From Cyanoderma ruficeps (lineage: Eukaryota; Chordata; Aves; Passeriformes; Timaliidae), in the NCBI GenBank assembly GCA_008694505.1, contig VZDJ01004378.1:23964849-24028848 (forward strand): a DNA stretch of 64,000 bases. The letters run 5' to 3'. Each line of letters opens with the position of its first letter. Positions within the stretch are counted from its first letter, which is position 1. Shown here one piece after another: positions 49,501 through 62,239 of this stretch. The notes under the pieces were generated by a model. The model was given only the letters and a program-made list of their open reading frames with translations. It was not told the DNA's origin and did no database searches. The position numbers and the translations under genes were made by a program.

Positions 49501-51589
49501 CTTGTTAATGTAGGAAAGAAGAAAGAACAGTAAACTAAAGGTGGAATGGGAATACCAGTGGAACCAGGACAGGCAGAAGACTACAGATTAGAAATTTAAT
49601 ACCATAACAATTTGTGCTTCAGCTTTCTTCCCAGACTATTTTCATCCATTTATGTTATATCACATTTTGTTATATAGTTCTTTACAAAAATGGCCCAAAA
49701 GTATATCAGAAGGTAGCAGAAAGATCCACCTGAAAATGGCATATATGGGTACATAGGAATTCTCTATCAAGAGAATGGGGCAGAGCTATTACTGCACATC
49801 ATGATAGACAAAAAAGAAAAATAAAACACACAGAGAAGGAAAAGATGGAACATAAAGCCATTAATCTTCATTTATTTTCTCTTATTTAATATCACCCTCC
49901 CATTTAAATCTAGTGTTTAGTGTGTTTTGTTTCATCTTGATTTGGAGAAAAGATACTTTTGTGTTGCTCTTGGTTACTCCCCAATCCCATATATCAGAAA
50001 CAATTATATTTATAAAGCTAGTGGTTAAAGTAGCCAAATGTTTAAAGGGAAACATATAATTAGACCCAAAGGAGACAAAATGAAATGTGATCTGGAAAAG
50101 TTAATTTTTCATATGAGCAATGTGTAATAGGAAAAGCCTATATTACCCTCTAGGTTGTGACATTCATAAGCGATTGCAAAAAATGCTGAAATATCCATGG
50201 GTATCTAGAAGCATGTTATGATGCCTCTGTATATTTAAGTGAGATGTTTGGGAGACTGGGGAAAATGCAGCTGGGGTGCACATTTCCTTTAAAAAAATAC
50301 CTGGCTGGTGGTAGGAGCCTCTAGGGAGAGCTTAATGGAAGCCTCTTTGCCTGAGTCTCTCTGAGGTCCATAGGAAAGGAAGTGCTTTAAGAGAGTTCAT
50401 TGGAAATGGGATCAAATCAATCTCTCTACTTTTTTTCTTCAGCCTTTCCAAGACACTAGAGGAAACTTTCAGGTGTTGCATATAGGAGCAACATGTACTA
50501 CTGTAATTTTTTATTAATGCCTTGAACATACAATATTCCTTATAACTGAGGAAGGTAAACATACTAGAAAATGCTCTTGTCTCAGATTTGCTGTTTTTAA
50601 CCAATATGGGCTTTTGAGACCTCCTTTGTACCCCAGCTTTGTTACTATTTCTATCTTATTTCTTTCTTTCAGCAGTGTATTCAAAAATATGACAAACATC
50701 CATCTTGTGACTAAAAATCCAGTTCAACATATTCACTGCACTATCAAGTGCACCACAGACAAGCTTATACATCATGTACTCTTGGTAGCATGACAGCAGC
50801 CCAGCCAGTGCACTGGACAGGAAGCTACAGATAAGAATTTTTATTTTTCTCAGGGCTTAACTCTTGCTTAGCCTTGCACCTGCCAGTTTGTGTTCAAGTC
50901 TCAGAGCTTGTACTCAGATAGAGTGCCAACTTGGAAAAGAAACAAGGCCAGGACTGCAACTTAAATGTGGCAGTGCTTTTCCCATCTCTGCAGCAACTCC
51001 CGCGCTTGGAATAGTTCAAAAATGTCTGGCTGCTTCTGCAATTTAGATATCTTTCATTTTTAGGTCAGGCTGCCTCACAAGCTACAGACATGCAGTAAGC
51101 AATTCAGATTAGGAGGAACATGCTGTAACTCCTATATAAACACAGAAGTTTAAAAGGCATGAAATTCTTTACAGATTTTATTTTTAAACCTCCTGTTGTG
51201 GTATATAATCCTCATGCTTTACTAAGAAGCTCCTGGAGTGTGGCAGCACAGATGCAACAACAGACATCTGTCACATATCTATCAGAGATTTTCAGAATGA
51301 AATATTGTAACTCCCCATGTGAAAGGATAGAACATCATAGTAAACAAGCAAATATCTAACTCCAGAATTATTTTGTAGTACTTTAAGGGGAGTTCTGCAT
51401 ATATCCAGGTTGGAAAATATTTTGCAAAATTAATACTCATCTATAACAAATTTAGAATCAGACATATGATTTTGCTATTGATTATTCATTGTTTCAAAAA
51501 ACGACATTCTCTGGACAGTCAGCATCAACTTGTGGCAATATTATATGCAGCACAATGGATTTTTGCTTTTTTGTTTAAAGGTTAGGGAT

Positions 51590-52325
51590 TGGTTTTGCCT
51601 GGAGGGATTGCTGACAAAGCACTTAGCAGTAGGTACAACACATCTACAGTAAGTAGATCAGAGTATTTTACCTGCAAACATGCTGCAATAAAGTGCCATC
51701 ATTCAATCAATACAGACCACTTAGTTAACATTTTTCTTAATGTATCTGGATTACCAGTTCATTAGATCATTACCTGATAAATAGCGTGGGTAATGAATTG
51801 AGAGAGTAACTACATACCTTCAGGAAGAACCTGCCCGATAACAATAATCCATTAGAAAAACTGGCAGTATCCTCTGATCTATTGCCCGCAAAGCTATGAC
51901 TTGATGGAGAGTTTCATTCCCTCTGCTCAGCACTCCAGAAGAAAATCAGCACAATTTAAATATTTCTCAGGATGTGACAGCTCTCTAGATCCCTGGCTGC
52001 ATTCTTTTCCCAGGGGTTGACAATCTGGTGTTCCAGTGTGCATAGAGCAGTGAAGATGAATTGAAAAAGCTTGAGATAAATTAGGGATGGCTAAGTTAAA
52101 ATTGTCTCTGCTCCCGAGTCTCTCATCTGCAGTCTGCAAGCCTATTTTGCTGTGAAAAAGCTAGATGGCAGGCTGCCTCAGTGAGTTCTTCTTAAGCGAC
52201 AGGGAGCATTTTCAATGAAGAAAAATTCTCCCATTATCTAAGCTAATGTGACTGCAGCTAAATCTAGTCTTAAAAGTGTCTACTAGCATGAAATTCATTC
52301 TCACTGCTGCTTTCTTTCAAGCCAC
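51590..52325. promoter_or_regulatory. candidate conserved regulatory element
   Basis: About 730 bp of complex, run-free sequence has clustered homeodomain-type words: ATTCAATCAA at 51701, GGGTAATGAATTG at 51788 and AATCCATTAG at 51847. A TTAGTTAACA word lies near 51721. It ends abruptly at an A-rich low-complexity tract. This is typical of conserved non-coding elements in gene deserts, but conservation cannot be seen in one sequence. Confidence 0.28.
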
Positions 52326-52329
52326 AGGT

Positions 52330-52398
52330 TAAAAAAAAAAAAAAAGAAAAGAAAAGGAAAAAAAAATNAAAAAAGGAAAAGAAAAGGAAAAAAAAATA
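52330..52398 (+). repeat. A-rich low-complexity tract with duplicated GGAAAAGAAAAGG words and an N
   Basis: The word GAAAAGAAAAGG with its A-rich flank occurs on each side of an undetermined base at 52368, giving an imperfect tandem duplication. Sequence or assembly error is plausible. Confidence 0.8.
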
Positions 52399-53778
52399 AC
52401 CTAGATTTTTCTATATGAAAAAAATACTCAAACTTTTAAAAGTTGATAAATGGCAACACATTTCAAAAGTATGCCCAAAAATCTAAGTGTTGGGTATTAT
52501 CACTGTTTCCAAGACTTTATCTATTTACACTCAGTTAATTTTTCCACTATCTGTTCTTTCTGTTATGTTTTTATTAGGTATAGTCTCATTGCAATTATCT
52601 CCATTTTCAATGTTCTAGGAAAAGAAAGAGCAGTATTGCTCTTTCCCTTATTGTCCCCTTGTTGGCAAAAAATGAAGTGACAGCTAAAATCTGAACAATC
52701 ACCGTGTTTAGCCTTAGTAGATAATCCTAGATAATCCTCCAAAAAAAAAAAGTGATTGATATTTTGCCATGCCGCTAAAAAATACTGTGTAGCAAGTTGG
52801 GGTTTTTTTTTGAGTTATGAACAGTTTCTCACCCTATTTTACAAAAAAAAAANCTGAGTATCACTTTAGTGTCAAAGCTATTTTACAAAGTAACTAATAT
52901 CTACTGTTAACACTAGGGCAAGAGTTTTTCATTAAACATATTAAATGAAGTTTTTTATCCTCTAAAACATTGGATACAATTAATAAAAAAGGTATAATTT
53001 CCAAGACACATGCTCCCTAGTAAGCAGATATTTTTGCAAATCCTCTCTCAAGTTTCAGCTCATCTAGTTTTCTGAAGTCCTAGATATCTACCACTAATGA
53101 CTTTCTTGGAGTTCATTTCCCAATACTGTGGAAATTCAGCCCCCACATCCTAAGCTGTAAATAAACAGAGATGCAGCTGAATACATATGAATATAGCCTT
53201 AGTGCTGGAGCATTTTGAGAATGATAAATAAATATATTTCCAAGAAAGAGATATAAACCCTACTTTCACCACACAGGCATGAAGAGACTGAAAATCTTTA
53301 GGACACAACTGCAGAGGTCTCTTTTTTTTCCCCCATGCCCTGGGGTAAAACATTCACTCACATTAACAGAACTCTGTCAGGTGAAGTGAAAAGGCATGAT
53401 CGACATTTACAAATTTCCTTGGGGCTCAAAGCCACAGCTCCCTAGAGCCTTTGTGTTTTATGCTGAAGGCATTATGTCCAGGCTATTTTTTTTTTTTTTT
53501 TTTTGAACAAAAGCTTCTTTGGCCTGTGTCCTGATAACCACCCCTTGAAGTATATGCAAGCATTGACTAGGTCCAATTGTTCAGTACAGACAATACACAT
53601 AAATATACCCCAAAGTAACACATAATCCAAAAGGATTAAAATGTTTCCCATGCTGCCTTGCTCTACAATTATTTAGAATGTTATAACACTTACACTTCTA
53701 GCTGACAGTGGCTGTGCTGCAGTCCCTGTCATTAATATTTGTACATTTTCCATGTAAACAGACAATAATATCACAAGC
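52399..53778. other. AT-rich spacer
   Basis: No gene or dispersed repeat is recognised here. An A run ending in N at 52853 and a 19-base T run at 53486-53504 are the only simple repeats of note. Confidence 0.5.
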
Positions 53779-53841
53779 CATAGAATCATAGCATGGTTTT
53801 GGTTGGAAGAGACCTTCAAGATCATCTAGACCAACCCTCCC
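53779..53841 (-). mobile_element. CR1 3' end, inverted partner
   Basis: CATAGAATCATAGCATGG, then TTTTGGTTGGAAGAGACC, then AAGATCATCTAGACCAACC is the last 60 bp or so of a CR1 in minus orientation. It is followed within a few bases by a CR1 3' end in plus orientation. Confidence 0.88.
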
Positions 53842-53843
53842 AG

Positions 53844-53912
53844 CTCTAGGTGGCCCTGTTTGAGCAGGGAGTTTTGTCTAGGTGACCTTCCAAACTCAAC
53901 AATTCTGCAATT
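53844..53912 (+). mobile_element. CR1 3' end, plus partner of an inverted pair
   Basis: CTCTAGGTGGCCCTGTTTGAGC, then GTCTAGGTGACCTTCC, then CAACAATTCTGCAATTTT corresponds to the final 80 bp of CR1 in plus orientation with a decayed terminal octamer. With the piece just upstream it forms a pair of CR1 ends pointing away from each other. Confidence 0.82.
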
Positions 53913-56900
53913 TTCACTATTGTTTAGGAGCCACCAAAATCCTGAGTTCATAGTTCCAGTGATATTCTGTTTAAATGTTTCCTAATCTTTTTAGTCTTTT
54001 TTTAAAAACATCTCCCTTAAATTATTTTAGATTATTAGATTGTTTTTTTTTCTCCTCCCCACACAATTACAGCACCTGCTGCTGAAACTAGTAAAACTGC
54101 CAAGACCTCATTGTGCAGCAGCCCAGCCCTAAATTTCCCAGTTTCTCCTCACAATAGGGAAAAAGCTGAAAGCCACCTGCTAGCCCTAAAGACAGTGCTG
54201 GTTTGTGTGATATTTATTAATTTTAGAATGAGAATCACTCACGTCTCCCTGCTCTCAGCATCTACTGCCTCAGCCAGAGCTATCAGTGACAATCTGCTGT
54301 TTTTCTTGGAACCTCAGCAACTTGGGTCAAACAGCTACATCAGTATCTCAGGCTTCTATTCATAAAAATCTACTATCTTGAACAAATTAAAAATATATAA
54401 GCATTGTAATTCACTATTTCTAGTGGTATCGCTATTTTAGAAGGTATGATTCATTCATGTTCACTGGTTTGAATAAGTAACGTCAACATGTCAGTTTCTA
54501 GGAGGTTTCTGATGAATTTTGGGGAGTGACATGGAAGAAAATAGAAAACAAATTTAGCAAGGGAGACATAGTAATTCAAAATGACTTAGTAAAATTCTGA
54601 CCTTTGACTATATATTCTTCTTAGCTTCTTTTTTTTTAATATCAGATGGAGAAAGGGAGAATGTAACAATTGGTTTTTCTAGGAAAAAAATACTTAATCC
54701 TTGAGGATGTTTTGAGACACAACTAGCAAAGCATAGTCACTTCGTTTGCAGAGTATTAGAACATGACATAGATTCACAAGAATTTCTCAGACATTTCCAG
54801 GACAAAAATTAATAGAGCTTTTATTTTGGTTTGGTTTAGTTTTAGTGGGGTTATTTTTGTTTGCTAGTTTGTTGTTTGGTTTATTTTTCCTTTCCAAGTT
54901 ATCTACTGGTACAGTTTAATATCTTTTTGGAACCAATCAGAGGCACCCAGGTAGAAGCAAAAGTGACACTGTTGACATAGCATGCTAGATATTTTTGATC
55001 TGCTGTAATCCAGTTATGAAAACATGTTTCAATACCTCAAAAGACAGCAGCATCATAATGAGCAGGAACTGAAAAAGGTGATCATGGAGTGGTAGACATT
55101 GTAACTCTGTGACCTGTTACCTGCCTGGGTAACAGAAGTTTTAATTGCTTTAAGAGTACTTTCACCTGGGTATCTCAAAACTTTAGGAAAGCCGGTTTCT
55201 ATAAACCACAGTTATACACTGTGCCTATTTAATTTTTAAACTTAAATTGTAGAGTGATTTCCACAGTTACAAGGCAGATTTCTGAAGAGTATTAAAACCC
55301 TGTCTACATAATAGGATGCACTAAAATATATATATATATATGACTGAATCTTTAGAACTACTAGTCTCCTGCAACTGGTGATTCTCAATAAGTAAAAGAA
55401 CTCAATTTCCATAAATGTTTGTATTTCCTATTTCCCTTCACTCTTCACTGGAGAAAAAATACTGGTTAATAAATTCAGAATATATTCACCATTCTCCTAG
55501 CTTTACCCTGCCTGTCTTGCTTTAAATTTTCATAGAAGAGAAGAGCTTCTAATGGGGAACTCCAGTGGGATTAGAGATATGCAATTCAAAGATGAAAGCT
55601 TCAGTGACAGAAAGTGAGACTTTTTTGCTACTGTATATTGTATTTTGCATATACATGTAATAACTGAAAAAACTCAATGTGTGTGCATAAAAACATTTAG
55701 TTAACTTTTTGAAGTCTATTTTCATTATTGTGAAATGAACTCTTGCATAATTTTAGATGCTTCATATGATTCTTCATTGTTTGCTCTTGCAATACCTATG
55801 GTCAGTGCTTGCATGTTTTTAGACCATAGCTTGCTGTCTTTTTTTCTCTTTTAGATTCATAGAGGATTAAGTCTGGATGAAAATAAAACACACAAAGAAA
55901 TTTTTTTTTCTAATCTTAGGAGGTAAAAGTGGAAAGTGTTGGCTTCCATTATGAGTGCACCTTAATGCCCTTCTGCCAGTGATTTTCATGCAGTAACCAC
56001 TTATAATATGGGAAATCGCTTTTAAGATAGAAATCTATAAGTTTGAAGAGAAAATTGAGACTAAGGTGTGCTATTTGGGTTAGACTCTTTAAATTCTGTG
56101 GGAGAATTTACTCCAGCCTCTCTTCAAGTTTGTCTTCCATGCAATGTGGTTCCCGGAAGAAATTAATTGAGACTTAGTGGAGGGAAGAAGGATGGAAATA
56201 TGTGACCTTCATATGTTGATATTTATTCTCCTTTTTGATTACTGTACACTTCCTGCTTTCTTGCCTTCTTCATTGTGCATTTTAAAAAGACAATAGAAAA
56301 AAAATTAGTAATAATATGCAGAAACATATATTATTAAACAGTAAGGAGTTCGTTCTGTTGGGGTTTTTTTGCCCTCCCAAAAATAGGCACATAGGTATAT
56401 TGTCTGGTTCTCTTTCCTTACCACATTTGTACACTCACAGAAAAAAACAGAACAAGTATATTCCACACGCATTTAAGTATTTGGCTGGCCACAGAGAAGT
56501 AAAAGATGTGACAAAAAAAATCAACAGGAATCCAAACTTCATTTAAAGTTTTGCTTATGTTTTCCTTAATTATGTCTTATACAGTTAATGGGTCATTATC
56601 TGACAAAAAGTGAGACAGTTCCTTGACTTCCAAATTAGGCACAAAACCTACCACATGGTGCCCATTAAAGGCTGCATGCTTTTCTTATGAACCTATGTAC
56701 AGACTAAATACCTTTTGAACTAATTTATAAATGGAAGAACACACAAGCACTCACACTCACTTTAAGAGAAGCTGACTATACCTATTATTACCAAGATGTG
56801 AAAACTGGAAAAAAGGGGTAAAATGTAACAGTTCATCGAGGGCTCCTGACATCACACACTATGTAGTTCTTTTTCCAGAGTTCCATTTATTTCCTTGGTA

Positions 56901-57340
56901 TCTAAATTTGTTCCACTTACTGAATATGCAGCTGGAATGTATAGTGTGCTCCTAGGGTGTCTTTTTTTGTGTTTTATTTTGTTTCAACCAAAGGGAAAGT
57001 GGATCATGCTCTCTAAAACCCCTCCATGAAGAAAGATAGAAACTGGGAATATATAGGATGCACCAAAATACTAATGTATATACCCCTGTACTACACCTGA
57101 CAAGGATAAAGATGAAAAAAAAAAAAAAGGATTTATGATCCATTAACAATCAAATAGTTAAAGATCTATCTATGTTAAACAAAAATGCCCCCAACAAATA
57201 ACTTGAAATGTACTCCCCTCCTTCCCTCAACTCTTTTGTTACTATTTTTTTTTTAAAGTTTCTTGCTACTTGGAGGTTTTTGATTCAGCCATTTAATTTT
57301 AAAACATTATTGTTATATGGAAAGATCTAGTGAAAGATAT
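53913..57340. other. AT-rich spacer
   Basis: The patch 54060-54360 is GC-richer and includes an 84-codon open frame (54111-54365 plus) with no recognisable domain. A TA repeat lies at 55327-55341. Nothing else stands out. Confidence 0.5.
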
Positions 57341-57425
57341 TCCTGCCCAGGAGACAGGAGGATGGACTACATGATCTTTGAAAGACTCTTCCAGCCCAAA
57401 TGGTTTTAATAATTATATGATTTTA
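57341..57425 (+). mobile_element. CR1 3' end fragment
   Basis: GGATGGACTACATGATCTTT, then GAAAGACTCTTCCAGCCC, then AATTATATGATTTT resembles the last 70 bp of a plus-strand CR1 (the GGTTGGACTAGATGATCTTT and CCTTCCAACCC words). The terminal octamers are decayed. Confidence 0.75.
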
Positions 57426-60400
57426 TACTTCAATTTTCATAAACATTTCCAAGCTGTTTGGCTCTTTAACCTTTTATTATTTGCTTTAATTTTTTTTCTT
57501 CTGTTTCTTCAGTTAATTGATTGCACATTAAAAAGAAACAAAATAAATGCATCATTAATAATTTTTAGTATTTGGTGTTAGAAAATTTCCTATCAAAACT
57601 ACAACCTGAGTTTTTCTTGAAAGAACTTAAATACATAGATTACAAAATAAATAGAATTTTACGGATTAAGAGATCTTATTTCAGTTTAATTGTAGGTGTC
57701 TTATTCAACAAGTGTCCCAACTGTTTCCACATAATACACAAAACATTTCTTGCTTTGTTTTCCATTCTTCTCTGTCCACCACCGGCCTAACTGTAAGGAG
57801 ACATACGTGCTTCTAAAATTTCAACACTCGATGAAAGATGCTTCAAATTTCCTGCAAACAATCCTTTAGCTTTGTTTCCTTCAGACTTTATTTGCACTAT
57901 AGTGAAAGGAGTCTTACTTTGAATTCATACATAAACTTTCATCTCTAAAACTCGAGGCAAGTTTAATGTTTCTCTCTTGAAACCCATGGAACTTGTATTA
58001 ATGCAGCCCAAAATCTCAGCAGTTCACTGTGAACAGAGAGAAACAGATTAAGGTACTAGAGGAAAATAGAGCAAAACAAAACTCCCGTTACATAATTCCA
58101 GACAAATGAAGGAGGGCATTTAGACATAATTAAACAGTTAATGAAAGAAATAATGTCCCAAGAAATAAGGAGGTAAAAAAAACATAATATAGACACCATG
58201 TACCCTGTGGGAGTACACTGCAGAATTCAGAGCAAGTTCAAGCATGTCCAAATCTTTTAGTGCTTTCAGAAAGCTTTTCCATAGCTCTGGGGTACTGTTG
58301 AGTGGGTTTGCAGTGACAAAACTAGATAAACCTTTCCTGAACTGCCTGATTACCAATAAATAAGTAAATAAACATATATAATGACAACAAAGACAAAAAG
58401 GACCATAGGTTGCTACCCATTCAATTGAAATGGAATGTCTTTAATCTTAAAATTACCTTACAAACAAGATGTTGGGGGTAAACCCCTCTAATTTTATCTT
58501 GTTTTATCATTTCGTATTCCTAATCACAATCAGATTATTTAAGGATAATATTGGGAAACAACAGGAAAATTCACATCTTGTTTCCAGTTCTCTCATCAAA
58601 CAGAAGAATGAAAAAAAGGATGACATATTATACATAAAAATAGACTACTTCAGGCTTTTATTCAGAACTTCAAGGCATTATTCTTCATGTTTTATTTTAC
58701 ATGTAGAATATAGACAGATACGTATCTTAAAAACTAACAAAAAGGAAAGTCCATCTTGATAAAAAAGCTCTCATTTTGAATTTGTAGTAAATTTATCATG
58801 AAAATAGGAAACCTGTGACATAAAAAACTCTCTTGCTCTAATGAAAATATTGGACAGGTGATGAGATATCCTTGTATCCATTGCTGAGAACTGTCTAATA
58901 ATTCTCTCACGGACAAGAATTCAGGATATAAAATTTAATTTCTTATATAAATTATCTCCTATTATACACATTTTTCAATAAATTACATTATGAAAAGGAA
59001 ATGGAATGAGGGTGGATGTATTTCAAAAGAAATCTTCCCAAATAAACCATGTTTATTATCACTGAACACAGTTCTCCATATTCAGTGTACTTGGATTTGA
59101 TTCTGAAACACGTTTCAGAGACTTGCATTTCAAATGCTAAATGCCAGGCTGAATTTACACAGAACACGTGTGAATTCTCAGTAGACCTATAATTTAAGAC
59201 AAATCAGAATAAATGGAAAAAAAATCAAAACAAGTTTTATTTCAGTTTCCTTGTCTTTGCCTTCATTACAGAAAGCAATTTTATAGAGGCACAAAAAGCA
59301 CAGCTTTCTATGCACCTGTCATGCCAAAAAGAAATTATCATTTGTTCCAGTAATGGATATGAAGGTGCCTTAGTAAACCTTATTTAATGCACTAATGCAT
59401 CCTCATATTGGAGATCTCTAAGAACAGAACCAGCTGTGTTGCACAAAATTCCAGTGATAGATACACTCAAGCATGAAGAATACATGCATACTTGGAAAAT
59501 GAAATAAATTTTGAATGCAATTTATTTGTAATCAACAAACAAAAAACCCACAAAAACCAAAACACCAAATAACCCTCTTATTTGACTCTACAGATGAGAA
59601 TAATCAGCTATAGAATATATGTAAGTGGTATGTTGCACAAGAATTTCAGTCCAAAGAAATAGATTAAAAAAACCCCAAAAGCAAAAAACAAACCCTCAAG
59701 AAAACAAAGCTATTGCAATTGACTATATGGATCCCATCACTCACTTTTCAAAATTTTCACAAAATCTGCACATTAATGGTTAGTAGGAGATCAATTTAGG
59801 CTTCAAAAAAAGTTCAAACTTCCTATTGTATAAAATGGAGGTTTTAGTCTGAAATCTGATAAATACAATCCCTAAAATGACCTCCATGTTGGAATAGCAA
59901 CTATTGGAATTCAGGTTTTGACTCCTGGACTGTGCTTTCTTTAATACAATGGCACACATTTTTTGATAAGGGAAAACCAAATTCACTGAACAAACAAATA
60001 AAAAAAGGTTTTCCTTAAAATGAGTTTGTGTGTTCCAAGATAGTATTGGAAAAAGGGAACCCCAGTGTACATGATTCAATGGGACGCATGCAGTGGGCAG
60101 CAAAATTTTTCTTCTGATTTAATTTTTTTTCTTCTGATTCGTTTTATTTTTCCCTAAGAATTGTAGCATGCAGACTAAAATGGGTCTCAAAAAACTGGGC
60201 AGACCTAAAGTAAATCTTAGTGATTTATGTCTTGCTGTCAATTCATAGTAAAGTCCTTTCTTGTGGTGACAGACTATGTCTTTTAAATGAATGAGATGGT
60301 CAAGTCCTTCAGCGTTTGCCTAAGTATTTAGGATTTCTAACAGTAATAATTTAGGCAGGTCTGTTGTCCATATTTATGCAGGAAGTTAACTGATCATTCC

Positions 60401-62208
60401 AGTTGTACTTTATGGATTTTAGAAAGCAACAATTAATTACTTAGGGATCAATCTCCCTCTGAGACTGGCATGTCTCCTCAAACAGGTGCTAAGACTTCCT
60501 TTACTCATCCTGGCAGTTAACGGCGTGACTACTGTGGCACTTATATCCTTTTCATTTTGGTGCATTGTTTTGCATAAAAAACACACCTCTCACCATTGTA
60601 GTGCCACCAAAAATCTCCCAGATGTCTAATTCAGGCATGTTTTAATTGTTCTGCTATAGTATGTCTTCATCTGAAAAGGGATGAACTTAGAGAACTCAAA
60701 AAGCCTTCTGTACACTGAACTGCAGATTTGACTTACTGGTTACTATTTTGTGGGCACTGATGCACTCTCCAAAGAATTCAGTGATTGCAATTAAAATAAT
60801 TTGCAATATATATGGTCTGCCTCAATACAAAGAGTTCATGGGTGAGAAGCTCCCTCGCTCTTGGGGAGGTAAAATGAAAAATTTATATCTAATCATTGAG
60901 TTCAAACCTTCATAGTACTTAATTCCCCCCCAGATTCCAGCTTGGCCGTATAGCTTTTTCCCCCACACCAAGCATTTTTATGCACCAAAGTTAGCCTTAA
61001 TGGAACTTTCTTTGAAAAATTTGGGGGAATATGAAAGGAGGAGAATAGCAGTAAAATGTATGCATACTCCAATGAAACATGAAGATATATTCATTTAGAT
61101 CCAGCACAGAGCAGCGCTTATTTTACTCTCCCAATGCTTTTTCTGCTGTGAAGTAAATTAATGTGGCAATCTTCTTCTCAGTGGTGAAAACAATATTGGT
61201 TCTTCCACAAATAAATTGTTTGCATATTTAAAACAGAACTAATTCCTCATACAGAAATTTTGTTTGTACTTGCACAGATTTTTAAAAATACTTCTCTGCT
61301 GTGACTACTCTACAGATCTTATCACTCACTGTCCTGCTCTTCCCCACCCTAAATATCACAGGTTAATTACTGGACTATCTTAGTATCATGGTCTTGACAA
61401 TTTTTTAGAAAATTTGTCTCATAAACAAATTGGTATTTTAGCAAACACCTGTAAGCACTGTGACAGCGACTTCTCTTTAACATCATTTTCATGCTAGCTG
61501 TTGTCTGTGGGGCAGACAGATGATGAGAACTGGGCAAGGGTCTTCCTGATATATATATATATACTCTCTTTCAAGTTTTTTTGCAAAGCCCAGGGTGCAG
61601 ATCCTGAATAGTGCCAGAGACTATGGTCTCATACAAACTCCAGCACAAGGCATTCTCAGATCCCAGCATACAAAACTCCAGCCAAGTGGTAGGCCTAACA
61701 GTATGCTCATCTTCATATTTTCCAAAGTACATCTCCTCTGGGGTGTAAATACAGATTGGTGTTCCAGCCAAACAGCTTTCACCTTTCTGAATAAAACACA
61801 ACACTAACACGCATCAACAGTGTAGGAAGCAAAACTGAGTAAAGGTTCTGTGTAAGCTGGGCTTTTTCCCTTCAGCACCCATCTTCTGCGTCCTGAGGGC
61901 AGCTACTTTATTTGGCACTAGGCTAATGGCAACAACGTTACAGCTAAATCTATTCTTTCACATCTATTTCCTCTTTCTTTCTTTCTGGCACCTCCATTTT
62001 CCCCATCTTGTTTCTCTGGACAATTTCTAGTATAATTTGGAATGCCTGCACAGAATGCATAAATGAAAGCAACTAATATTAAGCAACCTTATCCGAAGAA
62101 GTCTGACCATTCCCTTTTCAACAAAAAAGAAATTGTCCTTCTTTTTCAGCTCCGGAGTACCGTCTTATCAGTATTATTAAAAAAAACAAAACAAAACAAA
62201 CAAACAAA

Positions 62209-62239
<31 letters not shown>

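Larger units (their letters stand above)
45171..51589. other. AT-rich stretch without genes
   Basis: A-rich simple sequence is listed separately. The patch at about 45640-46040 is GC-richer and complex but carries no signature I know. Open frames do not exceed about 100 codons and show no family features. Confidence 0.5.
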
